Assembly: GCA_009746045.1 (NCBI GenBank)
Contig: RPFO01000084.1
Span: forward strand, 1,294,176-1,358,175
Origin: Mesostigma viride
Taxonomy: Eukaryota; Streptophyta; Mesostigmatophyceae; Mesostigmatales; Mesostigmataceae
Length of the DNA stretch: 64,000 nucleotides
Direction: 5' to 3'
Shown here: positions 18,722 through 29,291 of the stretch, in pieces
Numbering within the stretch: the first letter of the stretch is position 1
Layout: every line of letters starts with the position of its first letter
Translations under genes and position numbers: made by a program
The notes under the pieces: generated by a model
Seen by the model: only the letters and a program-made list of their open reading frames with translations
Databases searched by the model: none
Told to the model about the DNA's origin: nothing

Positions 18722-19782
18722 TTACTTGGTTTGCTGGGCCTTGCCCAGCTTCTCCATCATCGTGGCGCTTTGCAGGGCCATCTTCATGGCCGGGTTGCTC
18801 ACCAAGGAGGCATCCTCCTTGAGAGCAAGGAGGTGGCCAGCCACCTTCCACCCTCCAGACCCCTGGCTCTCCACTAGGAGCATTGCTGCAACCACCCTCA
18901 TGAGATACTCTACCCCAGCCAACTCCCCGGCTGCCGGCCCCAACTCCTTGAAGAGTGTGTCCATGGCCAGGGCGATGTTCATGACCACCTTCCTGCTTTC
19001 CTGGTTCCTCCACCCTCCTTGGCGAGTAGCCATGATCCAACTCTTTATCCCCCCTCCATTGTCGTTGGCATCCTCGAGCACCTCGGGGAGCACTCTCTCT
19101 TGCACCCTCCAATTCACCACTTGTGCTCGGGTGGGCAGCGTCACCCCTTTGGTCTTTTTCGGCTTCCTGGAAGCCCCATCTGCCCCGGCCAGCGCATCCT
19201 TCAATTTCGTCAGGAAATCCTCTTCCTCGGACTCCTCCTCCTCCCCCTCTACTTAATTGCCCGCCTGCCCCTGCTTGCCAATAATAGCCGCCAGCTCCAA
19301 GAGCTGCTCCCTCACATCCCCGCGGCCTTTCCCTTGCTCGGGGCTGGGCTTCCGACTTTTTTCGTCCCCTTTTTCGCCCCTTTCGTGGGCCGGCGTGGTG
19401 GCTGCATCTCCTCTTCGTCCGAGTCCGCCAAGTCCCGGGCGCTTTGGAGGGCTGCCACTAGCGCTTCGTTTGGGTCCGCTGCTGCCAGAATTTCAGGCCC
19501 GTCCACGTGGTCGACCAGCAGTCCAACGACGGACTCCAGCTGGGCCGCAGACCACCGGCTGACAGTAGTTACCCAGTCGGTCCCGAGGACCGCCTCAAAG
19601 GCAGCGCACACTTCAGGCAGGCCCGAGCAAGTGGAGAGCTCCTGATGGAGCCTTTTCTTCTGCGTCGGCCAGCCTAGTCAACCCTTTCCCGTCTGTTTAG
19701 TAGCTGTCGGCACCTCGGGATTAGCTTTCGGTAATTGCTTCCCAGCACCTGTCGAACCTGGCTTCCGCCCGGGCTTCGGCAT
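18722..19782 (-). CDS. DIRS-like Gag (frameshifted, with an internal TGA)
   Basis: The probable start is ATG 19782 (MPKPGRKPGSTGAGKQ). After 34 codons an in-frame TGA in context TGA CTA G (19680 down to 19674) is followed by the same open frame (QELSTCSGLPE, then AAFEAVLGTDWV). An indel near 19319 and two extra bases near 19250 (TTAATT against TTTT in copy 2) break this copy. The last frame (18722-19204) holds the helical segment ATRQGGWRNQESRKVVMNIA and stops at TAA 48 bases before the pol ATG. I assign Gag by position and composition. Confidence 0.65.
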
Positions 19783-19853
19783 TCCAGCCGCTTTGCAGAA
19801 AGGAATTCCGGGCGTCAGCTACGCTGCCCCTGACCCCTGTCGCCGCCTTCGTC

Positions 19854-20236
19854 AAAACAAAAGAGACCGCCATGAGCTAGGTGAGCAAGCTTTTATCGTG
19901 TTTCAAGGCCAACGGCTCTCTACCAACGGCCAGATCCGGCAACGGCCTCTAAACAGTTTTAGCCGTCAAGTTTTACTTCAGATATTGCTTGTTGCAAACC
20001 CGTCCGCAATCACAGATCTGTTAGGAGAACCTAGACGCAAAAATCCGTCGTCAAGGTACTCAGCACCGGCCGTCAAGGTATGGGCCGCAACAATTAGGCC
20101 ATATCATCCGTAATACTCGTACACTAGAAGCCTAATCAACCTTATTACGATCACATCACCCAGCTCTATTTCACCTAGCATCAGCGGCTCCCCTTCCGTA
20201 TCACTATAAAGAAACTATGTTCAGAGAACCCCGATT
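19854..20236. repeat. Terminal repeat X1 of the DIRS-like element, copy 1
   Basis: This is 383 bp, repeated as X2 at 24359-24739. It marks the 5' end of the minus-strand element; the next base begins the flanking DNA with gene H. Confidence 0.88.
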
Positions 20237-20413
20237 GTTGCAAACAATTCTAGCCGAGGACAAATTCTTTTATTATCAAAATAGTATGCCATATAAATGA
20301 TGACAAATATTCACTGCATTTGCTGACCACCCCGCATTTGCTAGCTGGGCCCTGTATGTAATGGCCTCCCATTTCCCATCGGACCATGCTGAATTTCTCA
20401 TCCAATGAATCTG

Positions 20414-20589
20414 CTACGTTGGAAACATGGCATGCAGCGCCCCGCCAGGACGCTGCATGCCAGGGTTGATTGGCTCGTGTAGAATGCCAAAAAACACAGC
20501 CATGTTGCGGCAACCCATGGTAGTTTTCCGAAATGCGACTACGAGTCCTTGCTCCAGGTGCGTTGGCGCTTCGCCGGTGTGCCGCTTTT
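20414..20589 (-). CDS. Terminal exon of gene H, duplicated copy
   Basis: On the minus strand a pyrimidine/AG acceptor (GTTTGTGGAGCAG) is followed by an open exon to a TAG stop. It reads KRHTGEAPTHLEQGLVV, then MGCRNMAVFFGILHEP, then GGALHAMFPT-stop. It is identical in the second copy (45142-45317). The product is not recognised. It is an exon of a truncated duplicate, because the upstream part is lost at the assembly gap. Confidence 0.5.
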
Positions 20590-22197
20590 CTGCTCCACAA
20601 ACATATACGAAAATCCGGAAAATACAAGGGATGAAAATCAAGTTCATACATTAGAAAGCAAGCAGTAGCAGCAGCAGCCGTATCAAGAGATGTTCCAATG
20701 ATACGTTATGGATGGGTGACATGGCTGTGAACAGCCTACGCAAAAATTCACGATATGCATGCAAAATACACGGCATGGGCAAACATATCTTGAGCTCCTT
20801 ACTCGTCAATGATTGCCACTTTGTTGGCGTCCAGAGCTTCTGCACCACAAAAACATCACATCCAGAAGGCTAGCATGAAGAAACGAGGAGCTAACCTATG
20901 TACCTGTGCACAAAACCCCTACCTTGCTTCCTTGACAATTCCTTGCCTACATAAATGTGGTGGGGTGGCATGCATAAATGGATGTGGTGGGGTGCCCCAA
21001 TGAAAAATAATACCCATTCACTTCCCCACTGAAAAGTAAGGAACAATAACCTTACCTGCCTGCCCCCGGCCATATCAATCAAATAATTAAATGAAAGATG
21101 CCTGCCGCCCTCAAAAAAAAAAAAAACTGATGCCTGCCCCCGACACCAAAAAAATTTTACCCCCTGCAACCGCTCCCTTTGTATGATTGATGGAATAAAT
21201 TATCAATGCCTCTGCATGCCCTCATTGGAACAGGTATAGCAGATGTCACAAAGAATGCAACAATCGGATTTCTCTGAACAATCGGATTGCTTTTTTCTTG
21301 CATGACGCTGGGCACGCGTTGGCCGAGGCTATGGTGATGCAAGGAATGCCGACGCCTCCCCGGCCTTGTGCCCGCTCGGCGCAGGGCTTAATTAAATTAA
21401 CAGACGGGCGGCAGCCCCTGAGCTTCCGGTTTCACGGAAGTCACAGCGGCTGCCAAGTGTCCGGACTGATTCTCACTTTGGAACTGGGTCCGGATGGTTG
21501 GGAATCTGCGCAGGAGGTTGGGCTGCGCTAGTGCAATATTCAGATCGAATATGAAGGGGAAGATCTGCTTGTCGAAACGGAAGGGCTGGCCTGCGTGGCA
21601 GCCTTGTACCTGAGGATGCTTGCGCTTCGGGTTAAGGTTCTGTGACGTTGGCTGGCCTGCCTTGGGCTGGTTCGTACCTGGGGATGCTTGCGCTCCGGGT
21701 TGGACTAGTTGAGGTCGTGGCGATAATTTTAATAAATTTAAAAATATTTTCACTCACACCGTTGTTTGGCGCGCGGTCTCGGCGCTGGGGGTGAGGGCTG
21801 ATATGCGGCCTTGATTATATGCCTAACGGTAAATCTGTTAGCATGGTAGGTGCGGGGGTGTGCCCCTGTCAAGGACGATGCTCTCCTAAAGGGGTCGTGG
21901 CGAAATATAGTGAGAAACGAAACTTGGGGTTTCGGTAATTGCTTGATCGCTGTGTCTTCTGCTTTGTCTTCGCAACAACAACAACTCCTGTTGCCGATCA
22001 GAGGGGAGGCCTTCTTTGGGGTCGGTGGCGGGCCCTGCAAAGGGTCAATTCGCGGGAATGTGGTTACCTATAACAGTGGATCAATGCATCCACAGCTGCT
22101 GGTGTTAAAACGGGGTCCATTGCGGCAGGGCATTCTCGATGGACACGCGGTCCTGGGAGAGAGGGGAGCGGCTTTGAGTCAGCCAGGCGTGGGGGAG

Positions 22198-22324
22198 TTG
22201 GGGATTCGCAAACTTTGCTCGGAGAACTGCAAATGGCAGGGGACGCCATTTTGCTGTCCATTTTAAGCGACCACTTAATGTTTTCAATAAGAAGTTGGTG
22301 GAGTGGGAGCAATGGATACACGAA
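22198..22324. repeat. 127-bp direct repeat, left unit
   Basis: It is repeated at 22805-22931 with one visible mismatch (GACGCC against GAAGCC). The two units enclose 480 bp (22325-22804). No target duplication is seen at the outer edges. Confidence 0.85.
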
Positions 22325-22804
22325 TCGGATTTCTCTGAAAATAGTTTCTTATAATGGGCGAGAACGAACGCCGCAATCGAAGTGTTCCTGACGGCGGCAA
22401 AGATTACGTGGCACGCTCTTGGGGTTCCAGTTTCGCTGGCATGGCCGGCGACTAGGGCCGTTTTTAGCGGATGATAATCAGTTTGGATTTTGTAACTGGG
22501 TGATTAGTTACGGGCAGTTTTCGTTGTTGTTCAGGCGGTTAAAAAGGTCGTATTTATAAGGCCTTTTAATTTTGTATGCTGGCCTGAAACTGCCTTTGAT
22601 TGGCGACTAGTGTAGTTAAAAGTTCTGACTCGAATCATTTTGCTGACATTTCGTAGTTGCCGGTCTGACATTAGTTGTGTCAGTAAGGCTGGGATTTTTT
22701 TAGGGGCGTTGCCATGTAGCGTGTTGTGTCGTCTTTTTAGGGACCTTGCGAGGAAGGGGAAGGTCTTTTTTCTTGCCCACCCACCCTCCCTGTGTTTTGT
22801 TGTC

Positions 22805-22931
22805 TTGGGGATTCGCAAACTTTGCTCGGAGAACTGCAAATGGCAGGGGAAGCCATTTTGCTGTCCATTTTAAGCGACCACTTAATGTTTTCAATAAGAA
22901 GTTGGTGGAGTGGGAGCAATGGATACACGAA
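22805..22931. repeat. 127-bp direct repeat, right unit
   Basis: This is the right-hand partner of 22198-22324. The pair recurs in the second block (46929-47055 and 47536-47662). Confidence 0.85.
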
Positions 22932-23004
22932 CAAATTTCCCTTGCACACACATTCTTATGTAAACTAAAAAACAACACGAGTACTGTAACTGAAACCAAA
23001 ATAC

Positions 23005-23109
23005 CTTGAGTGGTGAGGACACCCCGGAAGAGCCCACACTGGCATCATCACTGTCTGAGTCATCACCAGCATGGCGCCCCAAGGCTCTCTCTTGGCGCGT
23101 CCAGTCAAC
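23005..23109 (-). CDS. Internal exon of gene H, duplicated copy
   Basis: This 105-bp minus-strand exon has clean borders: acceptor TTTCTTTGCAG before GTTGACTGG, and donor AAG before GTATTTT. It encodes 35 residues starting VDWTRQERALG and rich in Asp/Ser. Both ends are phase 0. Confidence 0.6.
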
Positions 23110-23269
23110 CTGCAAAGAAATGGAAACAAGATATCGGAAAACCATTTGATGGCGCTGAATACACAACTCTCACACAACATACTAGCACATTCATAAATTC
23201 ATTTCATGCAGATCAACGGCGATAAAAAAACAAAAAAACTCTGACAACCGCATCTCTGTGAGCACCTAC

Positions 23270-23921
23270 CGATGTTGCTGTCATCGTGTGACTTGACATC
23301 GAGACATCAGCATTCCTTTGCCGCTGAACAGGGCCTTTTGCCTCATCAACAACGCCTCCAGCCTTGCCCATTCCACCTCCGCTTCCGTCAGGGCTGGCGG
23401 CTCTGGTGGTTCAGCATCACAGAAAGCAAGCTGCCGCATTGCTGCAGGAAGTGGCGATGTGAAGTTGCACGGCAGCGCCCCCCCCCCGAGGCAACGGCCC
23501 CATCGCCACCCTGGTCCTTAGAAAACCCCATGCTCTCCGCTGTGGCCTAAGGCCTTGGCCTTGCAGGCCTCCGCCTCCGCTTTGGCCTTGGCCTCCGCCT
23601 CCGCTTTGGCCTTGGCCTCCGCCTCCGCTTTGGCCTTGGCCTCCGCCTCCGCTTTGGCCTTGGCCTCCGCCTCCGCTTTGGCCTTGGCCTCCGCCTCCGC
23701 TTTGGCCTTGGCCTCCGCCTCCGCTTTGGCCTTGGCCTCCGCCTGCGCTTTGGCCTTCGCCTCCGCCTGCGCTTTGGCCTTGGCCTCCGCCTGTGCTTTG
23801 GCCTTGGCCTCCGCCTGAGCTTTGGCCTTGGCCTCCGCCTGAGCTTTGGCCTTGGCCTCCGGCTCCGCTTTGGCCTTGGCCTCCGGCTCGGCTTTGGCCT
23901 TGGCCTCCGGCTCGGCTTTTG
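23270..23921 (-). pseudogene. Gene H large exon, duplicated copy, cut by the assembly gap
   Basis: The minus-strand exon ends at a GT donor (TCG before GTAGGTGC). It contains the start of the Lys-Ala-Lys-Ala-Glu-Ala-Glu-Ala repeat and runs into the N block. A C/G run at 23478-23487 has 10 bases here against 11 in the second copy, which changes the frame. The intact comparison is 48001-49758. Confidence 0.55.
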
Positions 23922-24045
23922 NNNNNNNNNNNNNNNNNNNNNNNNNNNNNNNNNNNNNNNNNNNNNNNNNNNNNNNNNNNNNNNNNNNNNNNNNNNNNNN
24001 NNNNNNNNNNNNNNNNNNNNNNNNNNNNNNNNNNNNNNNNNNNNN
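23922..24045. other. Assembly gap (124 N)
   Basis: A run of 124 N lies between the coding minisatellite of gene H on its left and another minisatellite on its right. The content is unknown. It marks the seam between the two block copies. Confidence 0.99.
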
Positions 24046-24046
24046 T

Positions 24047-24140
24047 AACTGAGAATATTGAGAAAACTGAGAATATGGAGAAAACTGAGAATATGAGAAA
24101 ACTGAGAATAACAAGGGACTGAGAATACTGAGAAAATGCA
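24047..24140. repeat. Minisatellite, ~18-bp units
   Basis: Degenerate repeats of AACTGAGAATATGGAGAA lie directly right of the gap. The 60 bases after it (to 24200) are the left flank of the DIRS element and have no gene. Confidence 0.85.
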
Positions 24141-24200
24141 AACCATAGACCTTATGCTAGCAGCGGCAATCTGCCAGCATAAGAATCAGCATTCTATTAA

Positions 24201-24325
24201 CCGTGGAACTCCAAGGTAACCAGACTCTTTATTAAAACAATAAGTAGAGCACATCGGGAAGTGGCCCTCAACTGGCCATCCTTACCCATGGGAACACTTT
24301 ATGTCCAAAAAGGCTAGCCTTACCC
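24201..24325. repeat. Outer repeat Y2 of the DIRS-like element
   Basis: This is 125 bp, identical by eye to 24743-24867. It is the outer (3') end of the minus-strand element. Confidence 0.88.
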
Positions 24326-24358
24326 CCAAACAGGCAACACACAGGGAGGGCGGGTGGG

Positions 24359-24739
24359 AAAACAAAAGAGACCGCCATGAGCTAGGTGAGCAAGCTTTTA
24401 TCGTGTTTCAAGGCCAACGGCTCTCTACCAACGGCCAGATCCGGCAACGGCCTCTAAACAGTTTTAGCCGTCAAGTTTTACTTCAGATATTGCTTGTTGC
24501 AAACCCGTCCGCAATCACAGATCTGTTAGGAGAACCTAGACGCAAAAATCCGTCGTCAAGGTACTCAGCACACCGTCAAGGTATGGGCCGCAACAATTAG
24601 GCCATATCATCCGTAATACTCGTACACTAGAAGCCTAATCAACCTTATTACGATCACATCACCCAGCTCTATTTCACCTAGCATCAGCGGCTCCCCTTCC
24701 GTATCACTATAAAGAAACTATGTTCAGAGAACCCCGATT
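24359..24739. repeat. Internal repeat X2 of the DIRS-like element
   Basis: This is 381 bp, matching X1 (44582-44964) with a short indel (CACACCGTC against CACCGGCCGTC). It lies between Y2 and Y1. Confidence 0.88.
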
Positions 24740-24742
24740 CTT

Positions 24743-24867
24743 CCGTGGAACTCCAAGGTAACCAGACTCTTTATTAAAACAATAAGTAGAGCACATCGGG
24801 AAGTGGCCCTCAACTGGCCATCCTTACCCATGGGAACACTTTATGTCCAAAAAGGCTAGCCTTACCC
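24743..24867. repeat. Internal repeat Y1 of the DIRS-like element
   Basis: This is 125 bp, next to the recombinase stop and separated from X2 by CTT. Confidence 0.88.
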
Positions 24868-25833
24868 TTACATCCCTCCCTGGCGACCCAAGCCAGGGGC
24901 AAAACAAAAACCGGTGGACGCATAAGACAAGAATGAAGGGAACTTAAGAGGAAGGCAGAGAAAAGACGCTCCGCCAAATGCGGGGGGGCAGGCGGCGATA
25001 GCCCGAACCAGGGCGTCAGGAAGGGTGAGGGCCAAGCTCCGGTGCAATCCCACATAGTGGGCGACAGTTTTGCTGCTGCGCCAGCGACCCCGATGCTGAA
25101 TATCAGCCATGCTGCGCTGCCGCAAAAAATCATAGGTAGCCCCCCCATGCCGCAGCCCGTGAATGGTAAACACCGTGTCGACCCCCAAAGCCTGCGTGGC
25201 CTGATGCCAAACCCGGCTGAACTGGGCATAATCGTAAGGGAACACCCGCTCCCAGGCCGCCTTGCCACGCATACAAGCCCGCAAGAGGGTCTCAGTCATG
25301 ACATCCTCGACCACCACAGACTGCACCTCCCCCTTAGCCGTCTTAGCTGACATCAACAACAAGGCGCCCCGCTGCGAACCCCGCAACCGAACATCAGGCT
25401 GCAAGCGCACATGGCCGACCAACAGGTTGAGCGCCTCCGATACCCGCAGGTATTGTTGGAAAATAACGATGACCATCATAGCCGCACGAGGCTGCCGCTG
25501 GAGTACCATAGTACAAGCAAGCGCAAACGCAGCCTCCCATGGGATGGGGGGGGGGGCACGAGGGGGTGCCAACGTGCGCCAGCCAGCCAAAACACTTCGT
25601 GCCAAGGCCCAATCCCGCACCTCCCGGGGAAAGTACAAATTCAGGCCCATAAGCGCATTGACACACAACTGGCGGCTGTAACACCGTGAGTGCGCCCAAG
25701 CGACATACTCGCAATAGTATTCCTCAATCGTCAAGCCGCGCAACAAGCTGCCAGCCCGACCCCGCCGGCTCGCCCACCATGCAAAAAAGGACCTAAGGCC
25801 CCAATGGTAAACCATCAAAGTAGCCGGCTTCAC
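24868..25833 (-). CDS. DIRS-like tyrosine recombinase, copy 2
   Basis: The 321-residue protein is identical in translation to 172-1137, with R130, H225-x2-R228, W251 and Y260. The likely ATG is at 25815. This is one of the few undamaged frames in both copies. Confidence 0.9.
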   Translation of the reverse strand: MKPATLMVYHWGLRSFFAWWASRRGRAGSLLRGLTIEEYYCEYVAWAHSRCYSRQLCVNALMGLNLYFPREVRDWALARSVLAGWRTLAPPRAPPPIPWEAAFALACTMVLQRQPRAAMMVIVIFQQYLRVSEALNLLVGHVRLQPDVRLRGSQRGALLLMSAKTAKGEVQSVVVEDVMTETLLRACMRGKAAWERVFPYDYAQFSRVWHQATQALGVDTVFTIHGLRHGGATYDFLRQRSMADIQHRGRWRSSKTVAHYVGLHRSLALTLPDALVRAIAACPPAFGGASFLCLPLKFPSFLSYASTGFCFAPGLGRQGGM

Positions 25834-25896
25834 TCCTTGCCCTCAAGAAGGGTCAAGTAGCTAGCGCCAAGCCGAGGCCCGGGATTGGGATGAACA

Positions 25897-26481
25897 TGTC
25901 ATATTATAGGTTTCAGCTCGCAGTCACATGGAAATAATTAATGATTGTGTGCCGGTACTTAGCCATTTTGTGGTTCGAGGCGTTCGGGTTAATGCGGCGC
26001 ATTGGGACTTAGCCGTTTTGAGGTTCGGCTGAATTTTGGCTTGTGTGACCTACGACGATTTAAGTTACGCTGTGTGCGTTATGCCTCGTGAGTTACGCCC
26101 TAGACTTTGGCTGTGCAGCACTGGTCCGGTACTGAGGTGCGGACTAGGATTCTGGGTACTGCCGGCTGGCGTGACAAGTGGCGAGATACTGGTGTGTGTC
26201 GATTGGTCGGTACTCGGCTGGTGTGTTGTAACGGAGATGTGTAACGGAGATGCGTTCCCAGGCTTGCGTCGGTGCCTAGCGCCGCAGGCTAGCCTAGCCG
26301 CCTGACAGACGATGATGATCCAAAAGCCAGCATTGTGTTGCGGCGGTCCAACGGTTGTTGCTGCTATGCTGGCAATGGCTATATGGTTGCGCTGGTAAAT
26401 TAAGCTGGGGGCTTGGCTCTGAGTTTGTAACCTGATTACCGTAAATTATCATTTAATAAAAATTCGAACTCAATTTTAACA
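25897..26481 (+). repeat. 5' LTR of element B, copy 2
   Basis: This is 585 bp, matching 1201-1785, with TGTC start and AACA end. Confidence 0.92.
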
Positions 26482-26521
26482 TGTACTAGGTCGGGGTTAA
26501 TTAATAAGGAAAAACGTAGCA

Positions 26522-27492
26522 ATGTCGGATCAAGAACAAGAAGAGACGGATTCGAGAAAGCGTACTGGGTGGAAGGATTTAAGAAATGAGAAGAATTTGA
26601 TAGAGCTGTGCAAAACACGAGTCGGGACAATTCCTCTTGATGCGGCAGTGACATTGGTAGAGGATTTCTGTGACAGGTTTGAGGCGTTTGTGGCGGATCA
26701 TGCAGATAAAACCGAGGATCTGTATGGGCTATTCCGGGATGCCGGAATGTTTAGAGCCGACAACGCCATTCTAGTAAATTGCCTGCGCTCCTGCCGTGAC
26801 GAGAAAATCGAGGGCGCTGCAATTGGAGGTAGGTTGCGTGCAGCACTTCTTGAATCGAAAGCATCTGCCAAGTCTCGTCATGTTGGCATTTATAATTGGG
26901 TGCCGAAGCGTCCCTACACACTCGACCTTCTCGCTTTGAGAAATGCGAGAAACGAGAGTGTAAAGGATGGCATTCCGGTGGTGGAACTGGCGGTGGTGGA
27001 CCGTTATGTTCGCAATGCCAAGGACCTTAATTTCCAGAATGCCATGGCAGCTCTCAAGCGTGAGAAAGCCGAGGATGATCTCAATAAGGCGATTGAGGTT
27101 ATCACGGGCATTGTCGAGGGTGAGGAGAGGGACATGGTGGCCCAACTGCGGGCCCAAGGTAAGCTCAATGAGCTGGGTCTGATTTCCCCTGCATTACCGT
27201 CTGTCGCTGTGAATTCCATTCCTTCTTCTGGTGGTGCCCAAGGTGGTGCTGCTAAAGCGCCGGATGGGGGCAAGGTGGCCGCCATTGCGGGCGGTGGTGG
27301 CTCTAGCGGCGCGGGGCCCAGCGGGCCTCGTGGCAATGGGGGCCCGATGCGTAGGGGCAATAAGGGCAGCTTCAGCCGAGCGCAGCGCATGCCTGGGAAG
27401 CGATGGCAGCAAGGTAGGCAGCAGCCATACCCGCAGCAGCAGCAGCATGCACAACAGCCAGCTGCGCCGCCGTATCAGCAGCAACAGCGCTC

Positions 27493-27557
<65 letters not shown>

Positions 27558-27823
27558 GTGCACAGCCGGCAGTGCATGGGGCATGCTTTGTGTGTGGGAA
27601 GTCGGGACACATGGCAGCCAACTACTATCACAGGCACAAGGACACTCTCCAGGCACGCAGCAACGCCAACTCGCAAGCACCAGCGGTGTGTCACAGGTGT
27701 GGGCAGCCAGGGCACTTTGCGAGGGACACTCACCTGTGCCCAGCGGCCCAGGGCGGTGAGTTTGAACGAGTCTCACGACGATGGACAACTGCCGAAGCTG
27801 AAATGGAAGGATGGTTGTATTAG
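26522..27823 (+). CDS. Gag of element B, copy 2
   Basis: The 433 residues are identical to copy 1: poly-Gln run, two non-standard zinc knuckles, and a 3' end running into the element C LTR from base 27759. After bridging C the native stop is TGA at 36313-36315, in context TGA CTAG. Confidence 0.88.
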
Positions 27824-28214
27824 CAATAATACAATGAGAGTAGTGTAAGCTGAGGGCTCAGAATGGAACGTCTGGGCAAACTCGGGTGCTGCGGCACTCC
27901 CCAGTGCTACGCCTATATGCCTATGGCGGTGCTACCTGCAGCACCTGCCAGTGGACAACTGTACACTGCAATGCCATGCGACCACGTCACTAGCAACCAG
28001 CTAAGACTCGGCCCGTCAGGCCCGGCTACACCGGACCTGGCGGGTCGAGCTAGCACCTAGGAACAGTCTGGCACTAACCGCACATCGGTCCACATGACAC
28101 CTCAGTACCGTACACCCTGCCGTACAGTACTGAGGTGTCCCGCTCAGCCGCGGTAGGCAATACGCGGCGCGCAGGCCGGAAATCCGTGTGTCAGCCTAAG
28201 CATCTCATCTAACT
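27759..28214 (-). repeat. 3' LTR of element C, copy 2
   Basis: This matches 3063-3518 with substitutions such as CACATCGGTCC against CACGTCAGTCC, which are point changes rather than length errors. Confidence 0.9.
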
Positions 28215-29291
28215 CCCATTATGTTTTCCTTTCAGGTTGAAGGCTAGCGACTTCAAGCCTGACCCTGCCCAGCTAGGAGACTGACTCCAAGCTGACTGAG
28301 GTGCTGAGCAACTGACACCCATACTGCAACATCTGGACTGAAAAAGATGGGCCCCAGAACTCGTGCAATACTTGTGATGGCATCACGTTTAGCTCAACAT
28401 GCCCGGGGAGTTCCTCCTCCTCGCGAGCTCACAAGGGAGATAGCTATGCCTGTCTGCCTATCCAGGGAGTGCATCACCAGCCAAGAGAGCCATTGTAAAA
28501 AAATGCCAAGGTAACCGTTTAAGAGGTTCCATGTTGTTCCATCATCATCGCCCACTCAGAGAAAAATACCCAGCCAGGCTGGGTCAACTGAGCTCAGGTT
28601 ACCTGCAACCTGAGGAGTGACAGTGGACAGGTTTATTGCACCCTGCACTGTCCATGTTGTACCTGCACAACATGTGAGGACCAGCCACCCCTGCCCTGCA
28701 CAGAGGGGGCTGAAGTCCTAGTGACAGGTGACAGGACTATGACATCCTGGACCTGGCCACGTTGCACCTGCACAACGTGTGAGGACCAGCCACCCCTGCC
28801 CTGCACATGGTGACTGAAGTCCTGGTGACAGGTGACAGGAATATTTCATCCTGCACCTGTGCTGAGCACGTTGTACTAGACAACATGACAGCACCCATGC
28901 CTTACTGCCACTGAACAGTAAGGCCAGGTGGCCCAGGATATCCACAGTGAACTGGGGTCCTGGGTAACCACCTGTCAAGGGAGCTTTGACCCTCCACTTG
29001 AATGGGGGCACCTGAGCCACTGAGCTCAAGGCCAATCCACCAAGGCATACGCCCTAGTGGAGAAAAATGTGAGATACATCCCATGCCCACCTATGAAGGT
29101 GTGCATAACGAAATTCCATGGTGTTGAAAAAATCAAAACAGATTTTATTGGGCATAGGGCACGCAGATGTATGAAAACAGACTCCAACCAACCCCCCTTG
29201 CTGGAAGCCACAACCTACCCCTTGGACCTGCCCAAGGGGTACTGGGTGACCTAGGCGGCCCTGGTGAACAGGACCCTGCTAGGCGTCCCCC
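28215..29291 (-). other. 3' noncoding region of element C, copy 2
   Basis: This holds the same hairpin-bearing tandem repeat as 3957-4190 (about 28653-28885). No gene is seen. Confidence 0.6.

Larger units (their letters stand above)
1..20236 (-). mobile_element. DIRS/PAT-like retrotransposon, copy 1 (left end outside window)
   Basis: This is a tyrosine-recombinase retrotransposon read on the minus strand, with Gag near 19.8-18.7 kb, RT-RNase H at 18.7-16.5 kb and recombinase at 1.1-0.2 kb. Element B (1201-16542) interrupts it between RNase H and recombinase. The right border at 20236 is the end of terminal repeat X1. On the left only the last 43 bases of internal repeat X2 and all of Y1 are present, because the window begins there. 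The complete version is at 24201-44964. Confidence 0.85.
20237..23004 (-). other. Duplicated 3' part of gene H (UTR, introns, uncertain exons)
   Basis: This flanking DNA runs from the DIRS end to the 23005 exon of gene H, on the minus strand. The first 177 bp look like a 3' untranslated region with an AATAAA-like signal. One terminal exon (20414-20589) is supported. A 118-codon frame at 21397-21753 and a tiny exon near 20815-20848 (AG-to-GTAAGG) are possible exons. The rest is AT-rich and intron-like. A 127-bp direct repeat lies at 22198-22324 and 22805-22931. Confidence 0.5.

Noticed and set aside
21850-21915. Stem-forming GC-rich stretch that could be a tRNA or small RNA
   Set aside because: No cloverleaf with anticodon and T-arm consensus can be drawn.
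21850-22266. 138-codon plus-strand frame
   Set aside because: It is identical in both blocks but has no motif, and it lies in a region best read as minus-strand introns of gene H.
23555-23818. Plus-strand Ala/Leu/Ser repeat frame
   Set aside because: It is the complement of the gene H Lys/Ala/Glu repeat.
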